Part shown: positions 1 through 11,263 of the stretch, one piece after another | Layout of the letters: each line of letters begins with the position of its first letter | Position numbering within the stretch: position 1 is the first letter of the stretch | Source: Odiellus spinosus | Lineage: Eukaryota; Arthropoda; Arachnida; Opiliones; Phalangiidae | Length of the DNA: 64,000 bases | NCBI GenBank assembly: GCA_963920705.1 | Contig: OY987233.1 | Location: 2,470,001 to 2,534,000, forward strand | Direction: 5' to 3' | The notes under the pieces: generated by a model | Seen by the model: the letters and a program-made list of their open reading frames with translations, nothing else | Databases searched by the model: none | What the model was told of the DNA's origin: nothing | Made by a program: the position numbers and the translations under genes

Positions 1-1170
1 GACTAGAGCGCACGAGGCACGATAGAGAGGTTGGAGTCGATTGTAGGCGGGTTGGTTCCCAGAACGCGAGGCGCGTTGAAGTTTCTTCCAAAGGCGTTCT
101 TTTTTGCGAATAGACCGTTTTGAAGATTGGGAGAGCCACGCACGGTTTGTATTGGGAGGAGAGGCGTCAAACAATGGAATGGATTTATCGATGGCTTCAA
201 AAAGTAATTTTTTGAACCTCTGCCAGGCCTCTTCAATGGGGAGCGTTAGAAGCTGGGACCAGTCTGTTGCAGCCAGAAGGGAATTTAATGATATATAGTC
301 ACCACGTGAATAGTTATAGTCGTGATCGAAGTTAATTCTAGCTCGAGGAGCACCAGTCAGTGGATAAGTGATGCTGATGGCTACGTGGTCACTGTTGCCT
401 AGGGGTAGGAGTGGTTCTAAATCAGGTAAGGTGGTGGGGTGGGTGAGGACGAGGTCTAGGATGTTGGAGCTAATTAAGTGGGACTGGGAGTAGCGTGTGG
501 GAAAATTAACATGTTGAACGAGGGAGGCCTCTGGGAGGAGATTGAGGAATTTACTGTGGTCTGGGCCGGCGTTAGACTTAGAAGTGAGAGAATCCCAAGA
601 GATGTACGGGAGATTAAAGTCCCCAGTGACTAAGAAATCGGGGTGGGCCTGGGAAAGGGAGAGTAAATTCCTATATAGAACTTCAGTTTGTGCGAGCGAA
701 AGATTCCCGGCCCTATAAACACATCCCAGGGTTAGCCAAGAGGGAGAACGAGGGGATTTGAATTTCACCCAGAGGGACTCAGGGAATTGGTCAGGGATAG
801 TTAACTCATGGAAGAGACAATCAGCCTTGACATAAATGAAGACCCCACCGCCAATCTGACCCAGCCGGTCTTTCCTAAGAAGGACATATCCTGGGAGATT
901 AAAAATAGCATCATCCTGGGCGGGGAGCGCCCAAGTTTCCGTAATACAAATACAATCTGCTTGCCAGACGAAAGAGGAAGAGAGAAGCTCAGACCTTTTT
1001 CCATATAAAGATTGGGCATTTAGTGATATTATTTTAAGGGGGGGGGGGAACTGAAGCTAAGACTGGAGGAGGGGCTAAAACTAGTGGGGGAGCTACTACT
1101 GGAGGGAGGAGTGGAGATGGGGTTAATAGTTTTTTCGGGGTCGAGTAGTGAAGGTTGGTAGGCGGGAGGT
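1..1170 (-). mobile_element. Non-LTR retrotransposon, 5' part of ORF2 (APE endonuclease), cut by window edge
   Basis: On the minus strand a frame stays open from about 1036 down to base 1 with no stop. It reads as an apurinic-type (exonuclease-phosphatase fold) endonuclease. It begins with an SLNAQSL block, followed by an ITETW motif, a GGGVFIYVK block, TGDFNLP (family: GDFN) and, near 390, GNSDHVAI (family: catalytic SDH). After the domain it continues as an RT-proximal linker and leaves the window. In the family this enzyme nicks target DNA for target-primed reverse transcription. Upstream of about 1050 a Ser/Pro-rich stretch is in another frame, separated by an 11-base C run, so one base of slippage or a sequencing error breaks an otherwise continuous frame. 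It looks CR1/Jockey-like and differs from elements A and C. The clade is inferred only. Confidence 0.8.
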
Positions 1171-1954
1171 TTGCTGCAAGCAAAAAATATAGATGCATAA
1201 TTATTGGTTTTATTTACTTTTCCGATTGAACAAAGGGAGATAAAAATTATAGTATGAAAATTTTTAGCCGCAAACCATAATTAAAATAGTTAAGCTTATT
1301 AGAATATTATAATTAGATATATGTACAGGGCTAGTGTGCTAATGGCGGGAATTTTGAATAAATAAACAATATACGATAGTATAGTAGAAAAAAAGGATTT
1401 TCCGTGTGTTCACTGGTGGATTTCACCCTCGAAAAATAAAAAAGATACATTACATTATAAAATTTAAAGTTTTAATTGGAAAATGTACAGTTAAGCTAAA
1501 ATAATCTTATACAGCCACAACTGAGAATAATTTATAACTTTATCCTTAACAAGAGATTTTGAGTAGAAATATAGGGGATTATAGGAATTGCCATTAAATT
1601 ATAAGAGAAAATAGGAAGGAGGTGAAAATATAGGAAAAAGGAGGACTAAATACGATCTTCAAGGAATTCTACGGACCAGATGAAAGCCATGAATTAGTTA
1701 ATCTTCATGTTGATTAACTTAACTACGCCGTACATCAAATAATGTTGGTGCAAACAATATTATGGTATACTTACATATGGATTTGTAGCTATTAGTATTA
1801 GTATTTATGTTCATACAGTTTCCTTTTACTGATTAAGAAAAATAAAAAATAAAAGGTTTTTATTCAATCAGATAAATACGAACAATTATAAAATTTGAGA
1901 GTCAATTTAAAATATTATCTTATAACAAAAATACACTATAAACTGACGCTTATT
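1171..1954. other. AT-rich non-coding DNA
   Basis: I see no coding frame or recognisable element here. The part next to 1954 is the 3' flank of SPRTN. Confidence 0.5.
1859..1864 (-). terminator. Candidate poly(A) signal of SPRTN
   Basis: AATAAA on the minus strand about 90 bases downstream of the SPRTN stop codon. This is the usual place for a cleavage signal. It is only a hexamer match in AT-rich DNA. Confidence 0.4.
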
Positions 1955-4900
1955 TCAAAAAGATCCTAAGGTACGACCTTGACCAGTGAACGTCTTCGTG
2001 GGACTCTTATTGGAAGTAGAGTGTGACCCAACAGAGCTAATAGTAAAAACATTCGAGGGACCATTAGTCTTAGCGTTTATCGAAGTTTCATTATTGTTCT
2101 TCTCATCAGAAGGTTTCTTCTTATTGGTAACCGTTAAAGTACCACCTCCGTTCATTTTGGTAAAACCACCTTTCTGGCTAGGTTTGGACGTCTCTGAATC
2201 AGCGGCTTTAGTTGCGATGTTTGCTAATGTATGAATATTATTAATCGTCGGAGTTTTGTCCATTTTATTATCAAAATATGACCGAATGTCCTTGGAATTG
2301 GAAGCTTCAGGGCTCTTTTTCGATGAAAGATTTGATTGAGTTAACTTGGACTTCTTAGGCACATTGCTTGTTTCTAATGCAAGAAAAATTTTAATAAGGC
2401 TTTACTTACGATAAGGAAAACTTAACCAAAAATTATTTTGCGAGGGAGGCATGATTTTTATATTTAAAATAGGAATTTCAGAGGCGATTTATAGGATAAT
2501 AAAAGAGAAATAAGTCAAATAACCCTCAATTATAGGAAATACTGTATATGCGAAATAACAGCAAAATTAAAGGAAAATACAGGAGAAATAACGGGAATTA
2601 CGCGTGGATAATTACCCAAATCATTCTTTCTTTTGTTTTCGAAAGATTTAGGCTCTTTGATTTTTTGGAACATTCCCCCGCAAGTTGCCTGATGGTGACT
2701 CCACCAAGAATCGGCCGGTTGCGGTTTGCGATTCATTGATCTTTTAACGTATCCGTAATAAGGTTGACGCTCCTTACAAGGACCATCACATCTCCACCAA
2801 TGAGTTTTATACAAGTTTACTTCATCGTGAAAACTGTGGTAAACCTTAACCAAAGATTCAACGTAAAAAGACAAGAGTGGTTCACTGACCATGTATATAC
2901 CGGACGAGAAATGCACGCGCAGCACACCGACTCTCAATAGAGCCCAGAAAATAATCGTACAAGGTCATTTATTAAATTCAAAATGGCGCGTGTCTTTAAG
3001 TCGCTAGGATAGCCACTTTGAAAATTTGCTCTCACGTGACACAAGAGTCACGAGAAAATAAAAAAGGCGCAGGGCTTCCAGCGCATAGCCCAGAAAAAAT
3101 TATAGGTATTATAGGTTTTAAACGCCAAAAATATAGGTAATTTATAGGTCCAAAAATATCAATTTATAGGACTTTTTATAGGTTTTTAGTTTCGAAAAAT
3201 AGGGGTTTTATAGGTAGGTTTCCCTGACATGTAATGGAATATAGGTTCTATAGCCTCTGGACTTGTCCCTCTGCCTTTCTTTGGCACTACTAGCTACTCA
3301 CGCCCCTCTCGACAGTCTACCTAACCTCGAAAAAATAGAGTAATAATTACCAGTGACCTAGGAGAGGAAACCTTTTTTTTTTTTTTTTAATTAAGAGTGG
3401 GTGGTCGGATTACTCCGACCGTGCACCTCGACTAGAAGTCCATTGTGCAACCCCAGGCAGTTTATGTCTTGAAAAGACCTGTCTCTGTGATGAAGCTAAC
3501 AATTTGCTTCACCGGGATATTAGAAAACTCACGGGTTTCCATTGTATGCATACCAAGATGCTCCATTCTCAGAGCTGAGTAGTTAATGCAGCTACAGAGA
3601 AAATGGGATGAGGTTTCCTCCTCAGTGAGACACGCTCTACAGAGCGGATCGTCCCCAATACCGATCAAGTGGAGGTGCCTGTTAAGATGACAATGACCCG
3701 TTAATAGACCACAAACCAGTCTGATACCAGGCCTAGAGAGGGTGAGGAGGTCCTTTGTCATCTTCTTAGAAGGACCAAGGATGAATTCCTTGGTCAGTCT
3801 TTGACCATCCATCTCAAGCCAAAGCTTTAGTTGGAGGTCGGTCATGGCTTTGCGGAGTTGATGCCGTATCATGCCAGTTGATATAGGGACAGCGGGTTCG
3901 GGTCCGAGGAAACTACACTCCGCCCCCTTCCTGGCAAGGATATCGGCCTCCTTATTGCCATGATGGCCTTGATGCCCAGAGGAAACCTTTCTGCCACAGC
4001 TTGGCTTTTTGCAATCATTTGCACTTTTTCAAGCAAAAGTATAATTTTTATAGTTATATAGTTCATTCCTTTCAAATTTTATCACCGAAATTGAACAAAT
4101 TCCCCAAAAAATAGGTATTATAGGTTAAAAAATGGAATTATAGGTTTTTATAGGATCACTTCAGAATTATAGGTAATTATAGGTATTATAGGTGGTCTGG
4201 GAGCCCTGAAAACGACCTTGTACCACTATTTTCTCTCTCCCTTCGGAGCCCAATGCTCGGGAAGGTTTTTTTGTACTGTGGAAGGCTGGTGAATTCTCAT
4301 CCGGTATATACATGGTCCGTGAGTGGTTACAACAATTTCGATATTGAAAAAAAAAAAAAAAAATTGTAAACCTACAGTTATTTTGGTGCCAGTCTCTGCA
4401 TTGATTCTATTCATATGCTTATGGAACTCGGGTCCATGAGCATCGTGATCCTGAAAGACAAAAAATAGCCATTTTTCGTAGTCAAAAGCCGAATCTTGGC
4501 CAACCCTAAGATTACGTATTTAAGCTAATTAAGTTACCTTATTATTTCCAACTACAAATAAGAAAGCGTGAATCATTTCATGCTGAAATTTAAAATAAAA
4601 ACTAACTTTAATAAATACTACGTTAAAAAAATTAACCAGATCTGTCTATATACCATGGACTAATAAATTTGGACACGAAGATGATCCATAACGAGGAAAA
4701 GTCGATAAATAATTGTTAACTAACATCTAATAGCCTTTCTAAGTTCCTTTCACAGAACCCTTTACGCAAAATCAGCCTTCATTTTGGGGCAATACCCACG
4801 AAGTCACGGTAATTAGTCCATGGTCTGTCTCTCTCTCTCTCTCTTAAAAGTTTTATTACGTACCAGCAAGGTTTGAACCAAATCTCTTCGCGGCCTTAAC

Positions 4901-7231
4901 TTGAGTAGGGGTTCGCTAAGCCTAATTGAACACAAACCTCCCTTTCCTTCGTAGCAACAAAGACCGGCGCAACTACATGTTGATGAATATAGAATTGTTT
5001 TTAAATGAAGAAATTAAACATAAAAGTTAAAATTACGTTACACTGTCATTTTTGGACTCCATCGCACTTCCACACCTTGAAGACGTCCCCAGAAATACGC
5101 GTCATTGTAAGCGAGAAATAGGGCGTGGACATCGGGTACAGGATCAATCAGTTCCCAATTGTCATCAACAATATTAATCGGACCCTTAAGATTTTTTTCA
5201 ATAAGCAATTACAATCGCATCTAGGCCTAGTTTAATAATAAAAAATATACTGCGATGGATATAACTTCATGAAAGCTCACCTTAGGTAATTTTGATACAC
5301 TTTGCAAAGATATGCTAGCTTCCCCACTTAATTCTTCTTGCAACCGTTTAGCGTATTCCAAATCTTTATCGATGATTCCCTAGAAATATGTTACACTATA
5401 ATTCACGTTAGTTCTTTTGATTTGGTTGTTTTTAGTCTATAAATTAACCACATTTCACCTCCCCCATTCTAAATGATGAGGATTGCAACCTTTACCCAGA
5501 TTAATCTAAGGCTTTGTCTCCCAGCGAGGGGTAGTAAGTCAAGGGACTTCATTTATAGCCAAATTTCAGGATATATCACTTAAGATATAGATTAAAAATT
5601 GCTTTTAATAGAGTCTAGTATCCCATTAAAGGAAAAGTTTGAGCTAATATTTTCTTGCCCTTAAAAGATTCATTACTGCTTAAAATGTTTGGATCGATCA
5701 TTATTTTTCATCCGAGATTGGTAAATAATCATCTATTAGCTTTTAACTAACGAAACATTGTTGCCGCCATAGTTACACTAACCCTGTAAATTTCTTCTCT
5801 GTTAAACACCAAAGACCAAATTGTTATTGGTCCATTTAGGCGCCTTCAGTAATGAAAGTAAAGCACGCAGTAGGCTGCTGTCTCATTAACCTCTCCCCTC
5901 CGGCATTTATCGCTGAACGCGTTTTTGTAATTTTTGTCACCAGAGGACGCCACCTTACAATTGAAGAAATTATAATGTAATGCGATAAATCTAACGGACG
6001 TCTAAACTTTTCTCTCGAAAATGCTTAGTTTTCTGCAGAAGGGTGCAAATTGTGCCAAAAGGGTGGCACAAGTTTATTTCCACCTCCAAAGAATTGGATT
6101 AAGTACGGGAAAAAATTATTGACAGCGAAATAACGAACTCTCGCGTATTTAGAGCGTAAGCCTTTTGCCAAGAATCTCATTGGTCAGTGTACGTTACATC
6201 TCCGCCAATGAAAAACTGGTCTTTACCAACTGGGTAAGGTTGAAATTTCAGCAAGTACAAATCTGAATTCTTATCTCTACGAATATAGATTAAAGCTAGG
6301 GTATAGTTGATTACGCGCTGAAATTTAAACCTGATTCTGAGTGTTTCTCATGGCAGCGTGTCGATTTTAGTAGTTAGAAACCTTTTTCAGTATAATTAAA
6401 AAAAATATAATCTTTGTAAACGTTTTTGCCAGTTGGATTATATTTATGAAAGTATTTGAATTGCTTTAAGCTCAAGAAATTATTAGCTCAAACCTTTCCT
6501 TTAAATGCTGCTTCTGTCACTCTCAACTAAATTACTAGTTTAATTTAGGTTTTGGCCATCAAGAACCACCAGTCGACAATTGGTGCGCAATGTAATCTCG
6601 GTGATGGGATTTCTACTTGGTTATGACTTTAAATGCTTAGTTAATTATTAGAAAGAATTCTACTAACCTTAGCCTTCGCACCAGATGAAGTAGATGCTTC
6701 AGAATCCAATTCCTTTTGCAATTCTCTAGCTAATTCGTAATCCAAATTTTCCTTTGATGAATCATTATCACTATCATCATCAGAACTAATTAGAACTGCG
6801 TCTAATTTCTAAAAAATTAAGCAAGCGTAAGAGTCTATTTATTTTCGGGAACTAGCAAAAATAACGCTAAATCACAGGGTGACCACTGAAAATTTGAAAA
6901 AGCTATCTAGGAAATGTCTTTGTGAAATATAGGAAAAACATAAAAAGAAATTCGGATGAAAGATATAGGATAAATTCGGGGGAAGTGTTAAATATAATAT
7001 AAACTTGATTATTGGCGATGCGTACCACGGAGCTAATTCAACCAGGGACTTTTCAGCTGATTTGGCATAAGCCAAAAAATATTATATCGTCAGGGTGATA
7101 GAATGACATACCTCTTTAGTCCTAGATTTAGATGTTGTTTCGTTTGGTTGAGCAGCGTTACGAGACGCTTCGAAGTCAAACTCAGCTTGAAGTTGCAATG
7201 CAAAAGCCAAATCTTGCTCTTCCGTTGTCAT
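1955..7231 (-). CDS. SPRTN: SprT-like metalloprotease Spartan, nine coding exons
   Basis: DNA-dependent nuclear protease that degrades DNA-protein crosslinks. Exons: 7231-7112, 6808-6668, 5379-5281, 5184-5042, 4972-4864, 4582-4538, 4450-4376, 2844-2616, 2373-1955. All introns are GT-AG and phases agree, giving about 459 aa (human 489). Start chosen: ATG at 7231, opening with MTTEEQDLAF. Residues 1-120 hold three ubiquitin-binding-like helices (about 7-19, 63-75, 93-105), one per exon. The SprT domain follows with WELIDP, FWGRLQGVEVRWS and EGKGGLCSIRLSEPLL. The zinc site is HEMIH (205-209) with a third His at 224 in HGPEF, and E206 is the catalytic Glu. A zinc-binding WWRCDGPC...YYGYVKR block comes next. 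The tail has a PIP-like SKDIRSYF (347-354, Q replaced by S) and ends on a p97-binding SHP box, FTGQGRTLG (449-457). No UBZ zinc finger is seen. The intron before exon 8 is full of transposons. Confidence 0.95.
3070..4208. mobile_element. hAT-like non-autonomous element nested in the MITE
   Basis: The ends read CAGGGCTTCCAGC and, inverted, CAGGGCTCCCAGA, a hAT-like terminus. The flanking octamers AAAAGGCG and AAAACGAC are compatible with a decayed 8-bp duplication. Comparison with the uninterrupted MITE copy shows the MITE sequence resuming directly after 4208. The subterminal parts are rich in repeats of TTATAGG. The middle holds a later retrotransposon insertion. Confidence 0.65.
3373..3979 (-). 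mobile_element. 5'-truncated non-LTR retrotransposon (RNase H tail and 3' end)
   Basis: On the minus strand the sequence starts inside a ribonuclease H domain with GHQGHHGNKEADILARKGA. It continues as the C-terminal extension typical of such elements (ACLTEEETSSHFLCSC, a Cys/His cluster), passes a stop and ends in a poly(A) tract (the T run at 3373-3388). AGGAAACC flanks both sides (3365-3372 and 3980-3987) as the target duplication. This is a textbook 5'-truncated insertion. It is dead, since no RT is present. Confidence 0.85.
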
Positions 7232-7460
7232 TGTTTCTCAGTTCTTACAAACCAAAAAAAAAGCAGATAATTACTGTTGAAGAAGTTAACTAAAATCTGT
7301 TTCTGCCCCTAAAAACTTATATTATTGAGTAATTTAATTTATATTATCGAGTAATTTAAAAAATTAAAACCAACTATATATGATTAACTTCGCTTACACC
7401 AAGAACTTAACACGAACGAATGTGAGCTGACTGTTGATCAGACGCTTTTATCAACTAAGT
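7232..7460. other. SPRTN upstream region
   Basis: About 230 bases separate the SPRTN start codon from the poly(A) end of retrotransposon A. The SPRTN promoter should lie here or further out. I see no distinct core promoter motif. Confidence 0.4.
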
Positions 7461-7599
7461 TTTTTTTTTTTTCTTTTTTTTTTCTTCCGGTGCGTAACTG
7501 GGGAGTTTTTGCACCCGTGCAGGGGGCTGGAAGTGCAGCCGCTAACGGTGGGGTGGAGGGAAGAGGGAACGTAGGGCGGTAATCAGGGCTTGACTGATG

Positions 7600-8430
7600 G
7601 TGGGGTCACCGGAGGTGGTGTGGAGGAGGAGATGGTGTATGGTGTGGGGGATGGAACGGAGGGTGAGCGCCGTACGTAGCTGGAGGGTGTGGGGGGATCG
7701 GTGTGGGCAGTGGAATAGGCGGTGTGTGACTATGTCTGCTTGGGCGGGGCAGTAGGGGTAGGTTGACGTCAGGGAAAGGCCAAAGCGGTGTAATGTGTCG
7801 TTGGTGGGGAGGCGATTGCAGTGGAATAGGGAGAGGAATGTGTCGTTGCGCCTGTCTGTGAAGTGGTGGAGCGGGGGAGAGACCGAAACAGCTGGACGAT
7901 AAGGGTAGAGGAGTCGACCACCTGCGTCTTGAGTCCAGGAGGAATTCCAGGATTGGAGGGTGGCACGGCGGATTATGGTATTAATTTCGCTGGAGACATA
8001 TGGTATCGAAGCTGTGATTTGTGGGGGGGAGCGGCCAGGATCGAGGTGGTGAGGGAGTCTGCAATGTCGTTCGGGAAGATAGAGGAATGGAAGAGAAGGA
8101 CCTGGCGGGGGTGTTGGTGGAGTAATTGGCGGGTTTCTGAGACGAGGGGGTCGAGGGAGTTGGGGTTTCGGAGGGTGGCAATCGAGGCACGGGAATATGT
8201 GCAGATGCAGAGAGGGCGGGGGGTGGCGGCCAGGCCCCAGTGAAGGGCGCTATAGATGGCTAATAGATCTATTCTGCTGATGGCGTGGCCTGGGAGGATG
8301 GTGTAGGAGCGGCAGTAAGCTGCTTGCGGGGAGTAAAAGGCCGCGCCGGAGGCTGCGGCAGAGGGGTCAACGGAGCCATCGGTGTAGATGGGGAAGGACG
8401 ACGGGGCAATGGTTTGAAGCTGGGCGTAGA
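7600..8430 (-). pseudogene. RNase H domain of element A, decayed
   Basis: In a frame shifted from the RT, the minus strand reads IYTDGSVDPSAAASGAAF, then HAISRIDLLAIY, CICTYSRASIATL and PNDIADSL. Compared with copy C (VELYAI, CSDSRAAI, NDVADSLA), the catalytic Glu is Asp and one catalytic Asp has become Tyr. The strand-removal activity is therefore almost surely lost. The C-terminal region to about 7600 is broken by further shifts. Confidence 0.75.
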
Positions 8431-10040
8431 AGAGCTGGTGGAGTTCGGCGTTGGAGTAGTGGCGTTTGGCATGAGGGAGCCATTGATCGTGATAGCGCAG
8501 ATTGGGTGGGGGAGGGGTTTAAGGGCCGTAGCGAGTTCTGCGAAAAGCCAGTTGAGATTATGGGATGTAACGAATTGGAGAGCCCGTGAGGGTTGAGAGC
8601 GTGGTGGGAGAGCGGCCGGGGTAGTGGTGAGGGTCCAGAGGGCGGCGCGAAAGTGGTTGTGGGGGTCAGTGGTGGCACATCGGGCCAGGTACCGCGTATC
8701 TAATTCATGGCGTCGGAGGGGTAAGGGAATGATCCCGGATTCGACGTACATGGCCCCGATGGACGTCGTCCGTGGTACGCCTAGGATGGTTCGGAGGGCT
8801 GCGCGTTCAAAGAGATCTATGCGACGCAGGAGGGTTGGGCGCGCTGAAGCGTAGAAGAGTGAGCTGTAGTCAAATAGAGTGCGGATGTATTGTAGGTACA
8901 GGAGCTTGAGCGAGGTCCTGGTGGCTCCCCAGCTCTGGCCGGAGATACTGCGTAGGAGGTGGAGTCGACGGTGGGCAGTTTGGAGCAGTGAAGTGATGTG
9001 CGGTGCCCATGTTAGCGTTTGGTCGAGGAGGACTCCGAGGTAGCGGTAGGTTACCACTTCGTCAAGGTAGTGGGATCCCAGGCGAAGTATCACCGGGTCT
9101 AGGGAGTCCGGGTCTGTGGCGAAGGTTAGGATTTTACATTTGGAGGGCTGGAAGGTGAGGCCCCAGAGGAGGAAGTAGTCGTTGATGATGTCAAGGGCTA
9201 CATGGAGGGCTGTTTCAATTTCGGATTGTGATGCGTCGCGCATGTATAGGAAGAGGTCATCGGCGAAGGAACATTCCTGGACACCATTGGAGCGGGGGAT
9301 GTGGAGATCTGCTATGAAGAGGGTGAAGAGGAGGGGGCTGAGGACACTTCCTTGGGGAACTCCACGGGTGGTGTGGACGTAGGGCGTGGTGACGTTGCCA
9401 GTGCGAATGGCTACCGTACGATGGTTGAGGTAGCTGCGAAGCCATAGGAGAAGGCGACCCTGGAGGCCGTAGTTGAGCAGTTTGCAGAGCAGGGCGTCGG
9501 GGTGAATGCTACCGAAGGCGTCTTTGATGTCGAGAAAGACCGTGGTGCAATATTGGTTGGTAGCAATGGCTGTTTGGGCCGCCGTAACTATGGTCGCTAT
9601 GTTGTCTGCCGTTTGCCGGTTTTTTCGAAATACCGATTGGGTGTCCGGAAGGATGTGCCTGGATTCTGCCCAAGAGGTGAGACGGCGGAGGATGACGCGT
9701 TCGAAAAGTTTGCAAAGGGCGTCGAGTAGAGCAATGGGGCGGTATGATTCAGGATGGTGGGGAGGTTTGCCAGGTTTGAGGAAGGGAAGAATAATGGCCC
9801 GTTTCCATTGGGCCGGCATCAAGCCCTGTTCCCAGAGCGCGTTATAGAGGGTGAGTAGTCGGGTACGAGCAGTGAGGGGGAGGTGGCGTAGAATCTCGTT
9901 GGATAGTGTGTCAGGGCCAGGTGCGGTGGGGGAGAGAGAAGCTATAGCGTAGTCTAGGTCTGAGGGCGTGAACGGAGCGTTGTAGTCGGATGTGTCGGAG
10001 AGGGAACCCCAGAGGGTGGAGTCAGGGGGGGGTGATGGGG
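8269..10040 (-). pseudogene. ORF2 part 2 of element A: reverse transcriptase
   Basis: The open frame from about 10040 carries the RT domain: a PTAPGPDTLSNEILR entry block, WKRAIILPFLKPGKPP, SYRPIALLD, FLDIKDAFGSI, RGVPQGSVLSPLLFT and the catalytic box CSFADDLFLY near 9270. The thumb follows with KCKILTF and YRYLGVLLDQTLTWAPHI. The RT active site is intact. Open sequence upstream of 10040 in this frame (to 10356) is antiparallel to the linker and is probably not used. Near 8400 the frame is lost and the RNase H reads in another frame. Confidence 0.85.
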
Positions 10041-11263
10041 AGGGGAAGAGTCGTGGAGGTGGAGAGGATGGTGTCACGTAGTAGCATGCCCACTTCCAGT
10101 GGATGGGTAAGGGTCCGGCCCTGCTGATGTAGAACAACCGGCGTCCGTTTGGGTTCTTGTGACGTGCTGAACCAGCGAACTTGATGCCAGACTTGCGGTA
10201 GGGGAGTGGCGTGGTTAAGCCGGGCGCAGTACGCGTGCCAGCTTTGATTCTTGAGGCTGCGGAAGAGGCGGCGGGCGGAAGCGCGAGCGGCGCGGTAGCC
10301 TTGGTAGTCGGAGAGGCAGCGAGAGCGCGTGGCCCGTTTGAGAAGAGCTCGTTCAAGGCGGATGGCGGTGCGGTAGTGGGAGTTCCACCAGGGCGGTGTG
10401 GGGAGCGGGGAGGATGAAGAGGAGCCTGTGGAAGGTATGGCGGCGGCGGCGGCAGCGGCTTGCAGGTCCGTTGTAAGTGCGTCTACAGAGTCCGGGGAAG
10501 GGACTGGGGTGGCAGTGATGACTGTGTGGAAGAGGGGCCAGTTGGCGTTTTTGAGGTCCCAACGGAAGGTGGAGGCGGGTGGTGGGATTGGAGTGGACGG
10601 GAGAGTGATGCAGATGGCTTGGTTGTCACTGCTTCCTGCGGTAACGGAGGACCAGGACAGTGCACCGGCGATATCTGGGGAGGCAAGGGAGAGGTCAGGG
10701 ACGCTGCCGCCCGTGGGGGAGGGGCGGGTGGGGCTACCGTCGTTTAGTAGGACGAGGGAGGTGTGGTCGCGAATCCAGGTATCAATGCGGCGGCTTTGAG
10801 TTGTGGTGACGTAGTCGCCGAAGTCCTCATTTCGCGCATTAAAGTCGTCGAGTATCAGGAGGGGCGAGGGTAGGAGGGGGAGGAGCGCGTCTAGTGTTGA
10901 GGTAGTGACGGTGCCATGGGGATCGTAAAGCGAGAGGATAGTGATCCAGACTTCACAGATTAAGCAGCGGATAGCCACGAGTTCGAGAGGGGGCAGCGGA
11001 GGGAGTTGGAGACGGGTGTGGTGAGTGTGAGAGGATATTAGAAGGGCCACACCCCCGCCAGGGTGGGTGGTGCGGTCGGTGCGATAAGGAGTATAGGCTC
11101 CGAAGGAGAGATTGGTAGTGGAGGTGGGTTTGAGGAAGGTTTCCTGGAGGGCTATGACCGAAGGCTGTAAGTCTAGGATTAGGGTGGCCAGTTCCCCAAA
11201 GTTGGCTGTGACGCTACGTATGTTCCATTGGAGGAGGGTATGATGGTGGGACGAACTAGTCAT
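10022..11263 (-). pseudogene. ORF2 part 1 of element A: APE endonuclease and linker
   Basis: The start ATG at 11263 overlaps the ORF1 stop, suggesting coupled translation. Endonuclease blocks in order: LLQWNIRSV, IALQETFLK, HPGGGVALL, DDFNAR and GSSDNQAI. The last should be the catalytic SDH and is SDHHAI in copy C, so His has become Asn and the nuclease is probably dead. GDFN has also become DDFN. A linker to the RT follows, with a WWNSHYRTAI block. The frame ends at a TGA placed directly after a run of eight C's at about 10025-10032, and the RT continues one base forward. Confidence 0.85.

Larger units (their letters stand above)
2883..4321. mobile_element. MITE in SPRTN intron, split by a nested insertion
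   Basis: The terminal inverted repeats read CACTGACCATGTATATACCG at the left and its near complement at the right, ending GGTCCGTG. AGTGGTT flanks both ends as a 7-bp target duplication. The interior matches the uninterrupted 304-bp copy at 55955-56258. Here a 1.1-kb element sits inside it. There is no coding capacity. Confidence 0.8.

Noticed and set aside
2845-2937. SEPLL in the frame upstream of SPRTN exon 8, resembling the conserved SEPLL of the protease
   Set aside because: The true SEPLL block is in exon 5 (4972-4864). This stretch belongs to the intron and the MITE flank.
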